A stretch of 64,000 bases of DNA from Eutreptiella sp. 'Long Island Sound 2002' (taxonomy: Eukaryota > Euglenozoa > Euglenophyceae > Eutreptiales > Eutreptiaceae), in assembly GCA_964036045.1 (NCBI GenBank), contig OZ038385.1:44133722-44197721 (forward strand), given 5' to 3'. Shown here piece after piece: positions 9,435 to 22,000 of this stretch. Each line of letters opens with the position of its first letter. Position 1 is the first letter of the stretch. Position numbers and translations under genes: made by a program. The notes below the pieces were generated by a model. That model did no database searches. It saw only the letters and a list, made by a program, of their open reading frames with translations, and had not been told where the DNA came from.

Positions 9435-12400
9435 GACCGCGACCGCCGTCGGTTGGCCCGCAACCGCCGTCAGTTTCCCCGGGACCGCGACCGCCGTCGG
9501 TTGGCCCGCAACCGTCGTCAGTTTTCCCGTGACCGCGACCGCCGTCGGTTGGCCCGCAACCGCCGTCAGTTTCCCCGGGACCGCGACCGCCGTCGGTTAG
9601 CCCGCAACCGCCGTCAGTTTCCCCGGGACCGCGACCGCCGTCGGTTGGCCCGCAACCGCCGTCAGTTTCCCCGTGACCGCAACCGCCGTCGGTTGGCCGG
9701 CAACCGTCGTCAGTTTTCCCGTGACCGCGACCGCCGTCGGTTGGCCCGCAACCGCCGTCAGTTTCCCCGTGACCGCGACCGCCGTCGGTTGGCCCGCAAC
9801 CGTCGTCAGTTTCCCCGTGACCGCGACCGCCGTCGGTTGGCCCGCAACCGCCGTCATTTTCCCCGGGACCGCGACCGCCGTCGGTTGGCCCGCAACCGCC
9901 ATCATTTTCCCCGGGACCGCAACCGCCGTCGGTTGGCCCACAACCGCCGTCAGTTTCGCCGGGACCGCGACCGCCGTCGGTTGGCCCGGGACCGCGACCG
10001 CCGTCGGTGAGCCCGCAACCGCCGTCAGTTTCCCCGTGACCGCGACCGCCGTCGGTTGGCCCGCAACCGTTGTCATTTTCCCCGGGACCGCGACCGCCTT
10101 CGGTTGGCCCGCAACCGCCGTCAGTTTCCCCGTGACCGCAACCGCCGTCAGTTGGCCCGCAACCGCCGTCAGTTTCCCCGGGACCGCGACCGCCGTCGGT
10201 TGGCCCGCAACCGCCGTCAATTTCCCCGTGACCGCGACCGCCGTCGGTTGGCCCGCAACCGCCGTCATTTTCCCCGTGACCGCGACCGCCGTCGGTTGGC
10301 CCGCAACCGCCGTCAGGTTCGCCGGGACCGCGACCGCCGTCGGTTGGCCCGCAACCGTCGTCAGTTTCCCCGTGACCGCAACCGCCGTCGGTTGGCCGGC
10401 AACCGTCGTCAGTATACCCGGGACCGCGACCGCCGTCGGTTGGCCCGCAACCGCCGTCAGTTTCCCCGGGACCGCGACCGCCGTCGGTTGGCCCGCAACC
10501 GTCGTCAGTTTCCCCGGGACCGCGACCGCTGTCGGTTGGCCCGCAACCGCCGTCAGTTTCCCCGGGACCGCGACCGCCGTCGGTTGGCCCGCAACCGCCG
10601 TCAGTTTCCCCGGGACCGCGACCGCCGTCGGTTGGCCCGCAACCGTCGTCAGTTTTCCCGTGACCGCGACCGCCGTCGGTTGGCCCGCAACCGTCGTCAG
10701 TTTTCCCGTGACCGCGACCGCCGTCGGTTGGCCCGCAACCGCCGTCAGTTTCCCCGGGACCGCGACCGCCGTCGGTTGGCCCGCAACCGCCGTCAGTTTC
10801 CCCGTGACCGCGACCGCCGTCGGTTGGCCGGCAACCGTCGTCGGTTTTCCCGTGACCGCGACCGCCGTCGGTCGGCCCGCAACCGCCTTCAGTTTCCCCG
10901 GGACCGCGACCGCCGTCGGTTGGCCCGCAACCGCCGTCAGTTTCGCCGGGACCGCGACCGCCGTCGGTTGGCCCAGGACCGCGACCGCCGTCGGTTGGCC
11001 CGCAACCGCCGTCAGTTTCCCCGGGACCGCGACCGCCTTCGGTTGGCCCGCAACCGCCGTCATTTTCCGCGGGACCGCGACCGCCTTCCGTTGGCCCGCA
11101 ACCGCCGTCAGTTTCCCCGTGACCGCAACCGCCGTCGGTTGGCCCGGGACCGCGACCGCCGTCGGTTGGCCCGCAACCGCCGTCGGTTGGCCTGGGACCG
11201 CAACCGCCGTCGGTTGGCCCGCAACCGCCGTCAGTTTCCCCGGGACCGCAACCGCCGTCAATTTCACCGGGACCGCAACCGCCGTCGGTTGGCCCGGGAC
11301 CGCGACCGCCGTCGGTTGGCCCGCAACCGCCGTCAGTTTCCCCGGGACCGCTACCGCCGTCGGTTGGCCCACAACCGCCGTCAGTTTCGCCAGCCCGCGA
11401 CCGCCGTCGGTTGGCCCGGGACCGCGACCGCCGTCGGTGAGCCCGCAACCGCCGTCAGTTGGCCCGCAACCGCCGTCAGTTTCGCCGGGACCGCAACCGC
11501 CGTCGGTTGGCCCGGGACCGCGACCGCCGTCGGTTGGCCCGCAACCGCCGTCATTTTCCCCGGGACCGCAACCGCCGTCGGTTGGCCCACAACCGCCGTC
11601 AGTTTCGCCAGCCCGCAACCGCCGTCGGTTGGCCCGGGACCGCGACCGCCGTCGGTGAGCCCGCAACCGCCGTCAGTTTCCCCGGGACCGCGACCGCTGT
11701 CGGTTGGCCCGCAACCGTCGTCATTTTCCCCGGGACCGCGACCGCCTTCGGTTGGCCCGCAACCGCCGTCAGTTTCCCCGTGACCGCAACCGCCGTCGGT
11801 TGGCCCGCAATCGCCGTCAGTTTCCCCGGGACCGCGACCGCCGTCGGTTGGCCCGCAACCGCCGTCAATTTCCCCGTGACCGCGACCGCCGTCGGTTGGC
11901 CCGCAACCGCCGTCAGTTTCCCCGGGACCGCGACCGCCGTCGGTTGGCCCGCAACCGCCGTCAGTTTCGCCGGGACCGCGACCGCCGTCGGTTGGCTCGC
12001 AACCGCCGTCAGTTTCCCCGTGACCGCAACCGCCGTCGGTTGGCCGGCAACCGCCGTCAGTATACCCGGGACCGCGAACGCCGTCGGTTGGCCCGCAACC
12101 GCCGTCAGTTTCCCCGGGACCGCGACCGCCGTCCGTTGGCCCGCAACCGTCGTCAGTTTCCCCGCCACCGCGACCGCCGTCGGTTGGCCCGCAACCGCCG
12201 TCAGTTTCCCCGGGACCGCGACCGCCGTCGGTTGGCCCGCAACCGTCGTCAGCTTTCCCGTGACCGCGACCGCCGTCGGTTGGCCCGCAACCGCCGTCAG
12301 TTTCCCCGGGACCGCGACCGCCGTCGGTTGGCCCGCAACCGCCGTCAGTTTCCCCGGGACCGCGACCGCCGTCGGTTGGCCCGCAACCGCCGTCAGTTTC

Positions 12401-12491
12401 CCCGTGACCGCAACCGCCGTCGGTTGGCCGGCAACCGTCGTCAGTTTTCTCGTGACCGCGACCGCCGTCGGTTGGCCCGCAACCGCCGTCA
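9435..12491 (+). repeat. 3.06-kb segment, copy B2 (offset 3,574)
   Basis: This is the second copy of 5,861-8,917, including the 26-bp pair at 11,390/11,608 and the GTATAC units at 10,412 and 12,060, which correspond to 6,838 and 8,486. It is nested inside the 16-kb duplication, so the 3,574-bp event predates the 16,053-bp event. Confidence 0.85.
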
Positions 12492-15400
12492 ATTTCCCCG
12501 TGACCGCGACCGCCGTCGGTTGGCCCGCAACCGCCGTCATTTTCCCCGTGACCGCGACCGCCGTCGGTTGGCCCGCAACCGCCGTCAGTTTCGCCGGGAC
12601 CGCGACCGCCGTCGGTTGGCCCGCAACCGCCGTCAGTTTCCCCGTGACCGCAACCGCCGTCGGTTGGCCGGCAACCGTCGTCAGTATACCCGGGACCGCG
12701 ACCGCCGTCGGTTGGCCCGCAACCGCCGTCAGTTTCCCCGGGACCGCGACCGCCGTCCGTTGGCCCGCAACCGTCGTCAGTTTCCCCGCCACCGCGACCG
12801 CCGTCGGTTGGCCCGCAACCGCCGTCAGTTTCCCCGGGACCGCGACCGCCGTCGGTTGGCCCGCAACCGTCGTCAGTTTTCCCGTGACCGCGACCGCCGT
12901 CGGTTGGCCCGCAACCGCCGTCAGTTTCCCCGGGACCGCGACCCCCGTCGGTTGGCCCGCAACCGCCGTCAGTTTCCCCGGGACCGCGACCGCCGTCGGT
13001 TGGCCCGCAACCGCCGTCAGTTTCCCCGTGACCGCAACCGCCGTCGGTTGGCCGGCAACCGTCGTCAGTTTTCCCGTGACCGCGACCGCCGTGGGTTGGC
13101 CCGCAACCGCCGTCAGTTTCCCCGGGACCGCGACCCCCGTCGGTTGGCCCGCAACCGCCGTCAGTTTCCCCGTGACCGCGACCGCCGTCGGTTGGCCCGC
13201 AACCGTCGTCAGTTTCCCCGTGACCGCGACCGCCGTCGGTTGGCCCGCAACCGCCGTCATTTTCCCCGGGACCGCGACCGCCGTCGGTTGGCCCGCAACC
13301 GCCGTCAGTTTCGCCGGGACCGCGACCGCCGTCGGTTGGCCCGGGACCGCGACCGCCGTCGGTGAGCCCGCAACCGCCGTCAGTTTCCCCGTGACCGCGA
13401 CCGCCGTCGGTTGGCCCGCAACCGTTGTCATTTTCCCCGGGACCGCGACCGCCTTCGGTTGGCCCGCAACCGCCGTCAGTTTCCCCGTGACCGCAACCGC
13501 CGTCGGTTGGCCCGCAACCGCCGTCAGTTTCGCCGGGACCGCGACCGCCGTCGGTTGGCCCGCAACCGCCGTCAGTTTCCCCGTGACCGCAACCGCCGTC
13601 GGTTGGCCGGCAACCGTCGTCAGTATACCCGGGACCGCGACCGCCGTCGGTTGGCCCGCAACCGCCGTCAGTTTCCCCGGGACCGCGACCGCCGTCGTTT
13701 GGCCTGCAACCGTCGTCAGTTTCCCCGGGACCGCGACCACCGTCGGTTGGCCCGCAACCGCCGTCAGTTTCCCCGGGAGCGCGACCGCCGTCGGTTGGCC
13801 CGCAACCGTCGTCAGTTTTCCCGTGACCGCGACCGCCGTCGGTTGGCCCGCAACCGTCGTCAGTTTTCCCGTGACCGCGACCGCCGTCGGTTGGCCCGCA
13901 ACCGCCGTCAGTTTCCCCGGGACCGCGACAGCCATCGGTTGGCCCGCAACCGCCGTCAGTTTCCCCGTGACCGCAACCGCCGTCGGTTGGCCGGCAACCG
14001 TCGTCGGTTTTCCCGTGACCGCGACCGCCGTCGGTTGGCCCGCAACCGCCTTCAGTTTCCCCGGGACCGCGACCGCCGTCGGTTGGCCCGCAACCGCCGT
14101 CAGTTTCGCCGGGACCGCGACCGCCGTCGGTTGGCCCAGGACCGCGACCGCCGTCGGTTGGCCCGCAACCGCCGTCAGTTTCCCCGGGACCGCGACCGCC
14201 GTCGGTTGGCCCGCAACCACCGTCATTTTCCGCGGGACCGCGACCGCCTTCCGTTGGCCCGCAACCGCCGTCAGTTTCCCCGTGACCGCAACCGCCGTCG
14301 GTTGGCCCGGGACCGCGACCGCCGTCGGTTGGCCCGCAACCGCCGTCGGTTGGCCCGGGACCGCAACCGCCGTCGGTTGGCCCGCAACCGCCGTCAGTTT
14401 CCCCGGGACCGCAACCGCCGTCAATTTCACCGGGACCGCAACCGCCGTCGGTTGGCCCGGGACCGCGACCGCCGTCGGTTGGCCCGCAACCGCCGTCAGT
14501 TTCCCCGGGACCGCGACCGCCGTCGGTTGGCCCACAACCGCCGTCAGTTTCGCCAGCCCGCGACCGCCGTCGGTTGGCCCGGGACCGCGACCGCCGTCGG
14601 TGAGCCCGCAACCGCCGTCAGTTGGCCCGCAACCGCCGTCAGTTTCGCCGGGACCGCAACCGCCGTCGGTTGGCCCGGGACCGCGACCGCCGTCGGTTGG
14701 CCCGCAACCGCCGTCATTTTCCCCGGGACCGCGACCGCCGTCGGTTGGCCCGGGACCGCGACCGCCGTCGGTGAGCCCGCAACCGCCGTCAGTTTCCCCG
14801 GGACCGCGACCGCTGTCGGTTGGCCCGCAACCGTCGTCATTTTCCCCGGGACCGCGACCGCCTTCGGTTGGCCCGCAACCGCCGTCAGTTTCCCCGTGAC
14901 CGCAACCGCCGTCGGTTGGCCCGCAATCGCCGTCAGTTTCCCCGGGACCGCGACCGCCGTCGCTTGGCCCGCAACCGCCGTCAATTTCCCCGTGACCGCG
15001 ACCGCCGTCGGTTGGCCCGCAACCGCCGTCAGTTTCCCCGGGACCGCGACCGCCGTCGGTTGGCCCGCAACCGCCGTCAGTTTCGCCGGGACCGCGACCG
15101 CCGTCGGTTGGCCCGCAACCACCGTCAGTTTCCCCGTGACCGCAACCGCCGTCGGTTGGCCGGCAACCGTCGTCAGTATACCCGGGACCGCGACCGCCGT
15201 CGGTTGGCCCGCAACCGCCGTCAGTTTCCCCGGGACCGCGACCGCCGTCCGTTGGCCCGCAACCGTCGTCAGTTTCCCCGCCACCGCGACCGCCGTCGGT
15301 TGGCCCGCAACCGCCGTCAGTTTCCCCGGGACCGCGACCGCCGTCGGTTGGCCCGCAACCGTCGTCAGTTTTCCCGTGACCGCGACCGCCGTCGGTTGGC

Positions 15401-16053
15401 CCGCAATCGCCGTTAGTTTCCCCGGGACCGCGACCGCCCTCGGGTGGCCCGCAACCGCCGTCAGTTTCCCCGGGACCGCGACCGCCGTCGGTTGGCCCGC
15501 AACCGCCGTCAGTTTCCCCGTGACCGCAACCGCCGTCAGTTTTCCCGTGACCGCGACCGCCGTCGGTTGGCCCGCAACCGTCGTCAGTTTCCCCGTGACC
15601 TCGACCGCCGTCGGTTGGCCCGCAACCGCCGTCATTTTCCCCGGGACCGCGACCGCCGTCGGTTGGCCCGCAACCGCCATCATTTTCCCCGGGACCGCAA
15701 CCGCCGTCGGTTGGCCCACAACCGCCGTCAGTTTCGCCGGGACCGCGACCGCCGTCGGTTGGCCCGGGACCGCGACCGCCGTCGGTGAGCCCGCAACCGC
15801 CGTCAGTTTCCCCGTGACCGCGACCGCCGTCGGTTGGCCCGCAACCGTTCTCATTTTCCCCGGGACCGCGACCGCCTTCGGTTGGCCCGCAACCGCCGTC
15901 AGTTTCCCCGTGACCGCAACCGCCGTCAGTTGGCCCGCAACCGCCGTCAGTTTCCCCGGGACCGCGACCGCCGTCGGTTGGCCCGCAACCGCCGTCAATT
16001 TCCCCGTGACCGCGACCGCCGTCGGTTGGCCCGCAACCGCCGTCATTTTCCCC
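12492..16053 (+). repeat. 3.56-kb module present only between the 16-kb copies
   Basis: This stretch follows copy 1 of the long duplication and precedes copy 2, and it has no second full copy at offset 16,053. It still consists of the same dimer. Distinctive variants are the lone 26-bp subunit at 14,553 without its partner, AATCGCCGTTAGTTTCC near 15,406-15,422, CCCTCGGGTGG near 15,437, TGACCTCGACC near 15,597 and CCGTTCTCATTTT near 15,846. The missing partner suggests that a crossover or deletion removed about 100 bp near 14,720-14,770, where the sequence passes directly into the GGTGAGCCC subunit. Confidence 0.7.
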
Positions 16054-19000
16054 GTGACCGCGACCGCCGTCGGTTGGCCCGCAACCGCCGTCAGTTTCCC
16101 CGGGACCGCGACCGCCGTCGGTTGGCCCGCAACCGTCGTCAGTTTTCCCGTGACCGCGACCGCCGTCGGTTGGCCCGCAACCGTCGTCAGTTTTCCCGTG
16201 ACCGCGACCGCCGTCGGTTGGCCCGCAACCGCCGTCAGTTTCCCCGGGACCGCGACCGCCGTCGGTTGGCCCGCAACCGCCGTCAGTTTCCCCGTGACCG
16301 CAACCGCCGTCGGTTGGCCGGCAACCGTCGTCAGTTTTCCCGTGACCGCGACCGCCGTCGGTTGGCCCGCAACCGCCGTCAGTTTCCCCGGGACCGCAAC
16401 CGCCGTCGGTTGGCCCGCAACCGCCGTCAGTTTCGCCGGGACCGCGACCGCCGTCGGTTGGCCCGGGACCGCGACCGCCGTCGGTTGGCCCGCAACCGCC
16501 GTCAGTTTCCCCGTGACCGCATCCGCCGTCGGTTGGCCCGGGACCGCGACCGCCGTCGGTTGGCCCGCAACCGCCGTCGGTTGGCCCGGGACCGCGACCG
16601 CCGTCGGTTGGCCCGCAACCGCCGTCAGTTTCCCCGGGACCGCAACCGTCGTCAATTTCACCGGGACCGCAACCGCCGTCGGTTGGCCCGGGACCGCGAC
16701 CGCCGTCGGTTGGCCCGCAACCGCCGTCATTTTCCCCGGGACCGCAACCGCCGTCAGTTGGCCCACAACCGCCGTCAGTTTCGCCGGGACCGCAACTGCC
16801 GTCGGTTGGCCCGGGACCGCGACCGCCGTCGGTTGGCCCGCAACCGCCGTCAGTTTCCCCGTGACCGCAACCGCCGTCGGTTGGCCGGCAACCGTCGTCA
16901 GTTTTCCCGTGACCGCGACCGCCGTCGGTTGGCCCGCAACCGCCGTCAGTTTCCCCGGGACCGCGACCCCCGTCGGTTGGCCCGCAACCGCCGTCAGTTT
17001 CCCCGTGACCGCGACCGCCGTCGGTTGGCCCGCAACCGTCGTCAGTTTCCCCGTGACCGCGACCGCCGTCGGTTGGCCCGCAACCGCCGTCATTTTCCCC
17101 GGGACCGCGACCGCCGTCGGTTGGCCCGCAACCGCCATCATTTTCCCCGGGACCGCAACCGCCGTCGGTTGGCCCACAACCGCCGTCAGTTTCGCCGGGA
17201 CCGCGACCGCCGTCGGTTGGCCCGGGACCGCGACCGCCGTCGGTGAGCCCGCAACCGCCGTCAGTTTCCCCGTGACCGCGACCGCCGTCGGTTGGCCCGC
17301 AACCGTTGTCATTTTCCCCGGGACCGCGACCGCCTTCGGTTGGCCCGCAACCGCCGTCAGTTTCCCCGTGACCGCAACCGCCGTCGGTTGGCCCGCAACC
17401 GCCGTCAGTTTCGCCGGGACCGCGACCGCCGTCGGTTGGCCCGCAACCGCCGTCAATTTCCCCGTGACCGCAACCGCCGTCGGTTGGCCGGCAACCGTCG
17501 TCAGTAAACCCGGGACCGCGACCGCCGTCGGTTGGCCCGCAACCGCCGTCAGTTTCCCCGGGACCGCGACCGCCGTCGGTTGGCCCGCAACCGTCGTCAG
17601 TTTCCCCGGGACCGCGACCGCCGTCGGTTGGCCCGCAACCGCCGTCAGTTTCCCCGGGACCGCGACCGCCGTCGGTTGGCCCGCAACCGTCGTCAGTTTT
17701 CCCGTGACCGCGACCGCCGTCGGTTGGCCCGCAACCGTCGTCAGTTTTCCCGTGACCGCGACCGCCGTCGGTTGGCCCGCAACCGCCGTCAGTTTCCCCG
17801 GGACCGCGACCGCCGTCGGTTGGCCCGCAACCGCCGTCAGTTTCCCCGTGACCGCGACCGCCGTCGGTTGGCCGGCAACCGTCGTCGGTTTTCCCGTGAC
17901 CGCGACCGCCGTCGGTCGGCCCGCAACCGCCTTCAGTTTCCCCGGGACCGCGACCGCCGTCGGTTGGCCCGCAACCGCCGTCAGTTTCGCCGGGACCGCG
18001 ACCGCCGTCGGTTGGCCCAGGACCGCGACCGCCGTCGGTTGGCCCGCAACCGCCGTCAGTTTCCCCGGGACCGCGACCGCCTTCGGTTGGCCCGCAACCG
18101 CCGTCATTTTCCGCGGGACCGCGACCGCCTTCCGTTGGCCCGCAACCGCCGTCAGTTTCCCCGTGACCGCAACCGCCGTCGGTTGGCCCGGGACCGCGAC
18201 CGCCGTCGGTTGGCCCGCAACCGCCGTCGGTTGGCCTGGGACCGCAACCGCCGTCGGTTGGCCCGCAACCGCCGTCAGTTTCCCCGGGACCGCAACCGCC
18301 GTCAATTTCACCGGGACCGCAACCGCCGTCGGTTGGCCCGGGACCGCGACCGCCGTCGGTTGGCCCGCAACCGCCGTCAGTTTCCCCGGGACCGCTACCG
18401 CCGTCGGTTGGCCCACAACCGCCGTCAGTTTCGCCAGCCCGCGACCGCCGTCGGTTGGCCCGGGACCGCGACCGCCGTCGGTGAGCCCGCAACCGCCGTC
18501 AGTTGGCCCGCAACCGCCGTCAGTTTCGCCGGGACCGCAACCGCCGTCGGTTGGCCCGGGACCGCGACCGCCGTCGGTTGGCCCGCAACCGCCGTCATTT
18601 TCCCCGGGACCGCAACCGCCGTCGGTTGGCCCACAACCGCCGTCAGTTTCGCCAGCCCGCAACCGCCGTCGGTTGGCCCGGGACCGCGACCGCCGTCGGT
18701 GAGCCCGCAACCGCCGTCAGTTTCCCCGGGACCGCGACCGCTGTCGGTTGGCCCGCAACCGTCGTCATTTTCCCCGGGACCGCGACCGCCTTTGGTTGGC
18801 CCGCAACCGCCGTCAGTTTCCCCGTGACCGCAACCGCCGTCGGTTGGCCCGCAATCGCCGTCAGTTTCCCCGGGACCGCGACCGCCGTCGGTTGGCCCGC
18901 AACCGCCGTCAATTTCCCCGTGACCGCGACCGCCGTCGGTTGGCCCGCAACCGCCGTCAGTTTCCCCGGGACCGCGACCGCCGTCGGTTGGCCCGCAACC

Positions 19001-22000
19001 GCCGTCAGTTTCGCCGGGACCGCGACCGCCGTCGGTTGGCTCGCAACCGCCGTCAGTTTCCCCGTGACCGCAACCGCCGTCGGTTGGCCGGCAACCGCCG
19101 TCAGTATACCCGGGACCGCGAACGCCGTCGGTTGGCCCGCAACCGCCGTCAGTTTCCCCGGGACCGCGACCGCCGTCCGTTGGCCCGCAACCGTCGTCAG
19201 TTTCCCCGCCACCGCGACCGCCGTCGGTTGGCCCGCAACCGCCGTCAGTTTCCCCGGGACCGCGACCGCCGTCGGTTGGCCCGCAACCGTCGTCAGCTTT
19301 CCCGTGACCGCGACCGCCGTCGGTTGGCCCGCAACCGCCGTCAGTTTCCCCGGGACCGCGACCGCCGTCGGTTGGCCCGCAACCGCCGTCAGTTTCCCCG
19401 GGACCGCGACCGCCGTCGGTTGGCCCGCAACCGCCGTCAGTTTCCCCGTGACCGCAACCGCCGTCGGTTGGCCGGCAACCGTCGTCAGTTTTCTCGTGAC
19501 CGCGACCGCCGTCGGTTGGCCCGCAACCGCCGTCAGTTTCCCCGGGACCGCGACCCCCGTCGGTTGGCCCGCAACCGCCGTCAGTTTCCCCGTGACCGCG
19601 ACCGCCGTCGGTTGGCCCGCAACCGTCGTCAGTTTCCCCGTGACCGCGACCGCCGTCGGTTGGCCCGCAACCGCCGTCATTTTCCCCGGGACCGCGACCG
19701 CCATCGGTTGGCCCGCAACCGCCATCATTTTCCACGGGACCGCAACCGCCGTCGGTTGGCCCACAACCGCCGTCAGTTTCGCCGGGACCGCGACCGCCGT
19801 CGGTTGGCCCGGGACCGCGACCGCCGTCGGTGAGCCCGCAACCGCCGTCAGTTTCCCCGTGACCGCGACCGCCGTCGGTTGGCCCGCAACCGTTGTCATT
19901 TTCCCCGGGACCGCGACCGCCTTCGGTTGGCCCGCAACCGCCGTCAGTTTCCCCGTGACCGCAACCGCCGTCAGTTGGCCCGCAACCGCCGTCAGTTTCC
20001 CCGGGACCGCGACCGCCGTCAGTTGGCCCGCAACCGCCGTCAATTTCCACGTGACCGCGACCGCCGTCGGTTGGCCCGCAACCGCCGTCATTTTCCCCGT
20101 GACCGCGACCGCCGTCGGTTGGCCCGCAACCGCCGTCAGTTTCCCCGGGACCGCGACCGCCGTCGGTTGGCCCGCAACCGTCGTCAGTTTCCCCGTGACC
20201 GCAACCGCCGTCGGTTGGCCGGCAACCGTCGTCAGTATACCCGGGACCGCGACCGCCGTCGGTTGGCCCGCAACCGCCGTCAGTTTCCCCGGGACCGCGA
20301 CCGCCGCCGGTTGGCCCGCAACCGTCGTCAGTTTCCCCGGGACCGCGACCGCCGTCGGTTGGCCCGCAACCGCCGTCAGTTTCGCCGGGACCGCGACCGC
20401 CGTCGGTTGGCCCGCAACCGTCGTCAGTTTCCCCGTGACCGCAACCGCCGTCGGTTGGCCGGCAACCGTCGTCAGTATACCCGGGACCGCGACCGCCGTC
20501 GGTTGGCCCGCAACCGCCGTCAGTTTCCCCGGGACCGCGACCGCCGTCGGTTGGCCCGCAACCGTCGTCAGTTTCCCCGGGACCGCGACCGCCGTCGGTT
20601 GGCCCGCAACCGTCGTCAGTTTTCCCGTGACCGCGACCGCCGTCGGTTGGCCCGCAACCGCCGTCAGTTTCCCCGGGACCGCGACCGCCGTCGGTTGGCC
20701 CGCAACCGCCGTCAGTTTCCCCGTGACCGCAACCGCCGTCGGTTGGCCGGCAACCGTCGTCAGTTTTCCCGTGACCGCGACCGCCGTCGGTTGGCCCGCA
20801 ACCGCCGTCAGTTTCCCCGGGACCGCGACCGCCGTCGGTTGGCCCGCAACCGCCGTCATTTTCCGCGGGACCGCGACCGCCTTCCGTTGGCCCGCAACCG
20901 CCGTCAGTTTCCCCGTGACCGCAACCGCCGTCGGTTGGCCCGGGACCGCGACCGCCGTCGGTTGGCCCGCAACCGCCGTCGGTTGGCCCGGGACCGCAAC
21001 CGCCGTCGGTTGGCCCGCAACCGCCGTCCGTTTCCCCATGACCGCAACCGCCGTCAATTTCACCGGGACCGCAACCGCCGTCGGTTGGCCCGGGACCGCG
21101 ACCGCCGTCGGTTGGCCCGCAACCGCCGTCAGTTTCCCCGGGACCGCGACCGCCGTCGGTTGGCCCACAACCGCCGTCAGTTTCGCCAGCCCGCGACCGC
21201 CGTCGGTTGGCCCGGGACCGCGACCGCCGTCGGTGAGCCCGCAACCGCCGTCAGTTGGCCCGCAACCGCCGTCAGTTTCGCCGGGACCGCAACCGCCGTC
21301 GGTTGGCCCGGGACCGCGACCGCCGTCGGTTGGCCCGCAACCGCCGTCAGTTTCCCCGGGACCGCGACCGCCGTCGGTTGGCCCACAACCGCCGTCAGTT
21401 TCGCCAGCCCGCGACCGCCGTCGGTTGGCCCGGGACCGCGACCGCCGTCGGTGAGCCCACAACCGCCGTCAGTTTCCCCGGGACCGCGACCGCTGTCGGT
21501 TGGCCCGCAACCGTCGTCATTTTCCCCGGGACCGCGACCGCCTTCGGTTGGCCCGCAACCGCCGTCAGTTTCCCCGTGACCGCAACCGCCGTCGGTTGGC
21601 CCGCAATCGCCGTCAGTTTCCCCGGGACCGCGACCGCCGTCGGTTGGCCCGCAACCGCCGTCAATTTCCCCGTGACCGCGACCGCCGTCGGTTGGCCCGC
21701 AACCGCCGTCAGTTTCCCCGGGACCGCGACCGCCGTCGGTTGGCCCGCAACCGCCGTCAGTTTCGCCGGGACCGCGACCGCCGTCGGTTGGCCCGCAACC
21801 GCCGTCAGTTTCCCCGTGACCGCAACCGCCGTCGGTTGGCCGGCAACCGTCGTCAGTATACCCGGGACCGCGACCGCCGTCGGTTGGCCCGCAACCGCCG
21901 TCAGTTTCCCCGGGACCGCGACCGCCGTCGGTTGGCCCGCAACCGCCGTCAGTTTCCCCGGGACCGCGACCGCCGTCGGTTGGCCCGCAACCGTCGTCAG

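Larger units (their letters stand above)
1..12491 (+). repeat. Long duplicated segment, copy 1 (offset 16,053)
   Basis: This segment matches 16,054-28,544 position for position. Only two differences were noticed (T at 627 and T at 632, against C at 16,680 and G at 16,685), although comparison was by eye and by matching reading-frame endpoints. Private variants are shared by both copies, including CCTTTGGTTGG near 2,752, GGCTCGC near 2,993, a CACGTG near 3,995 and GCCGCCGGTTGG near 4,250. The first mismatch ending the match is at 12,492. The left edge lies beyond the window start. Confidence 0.85.
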
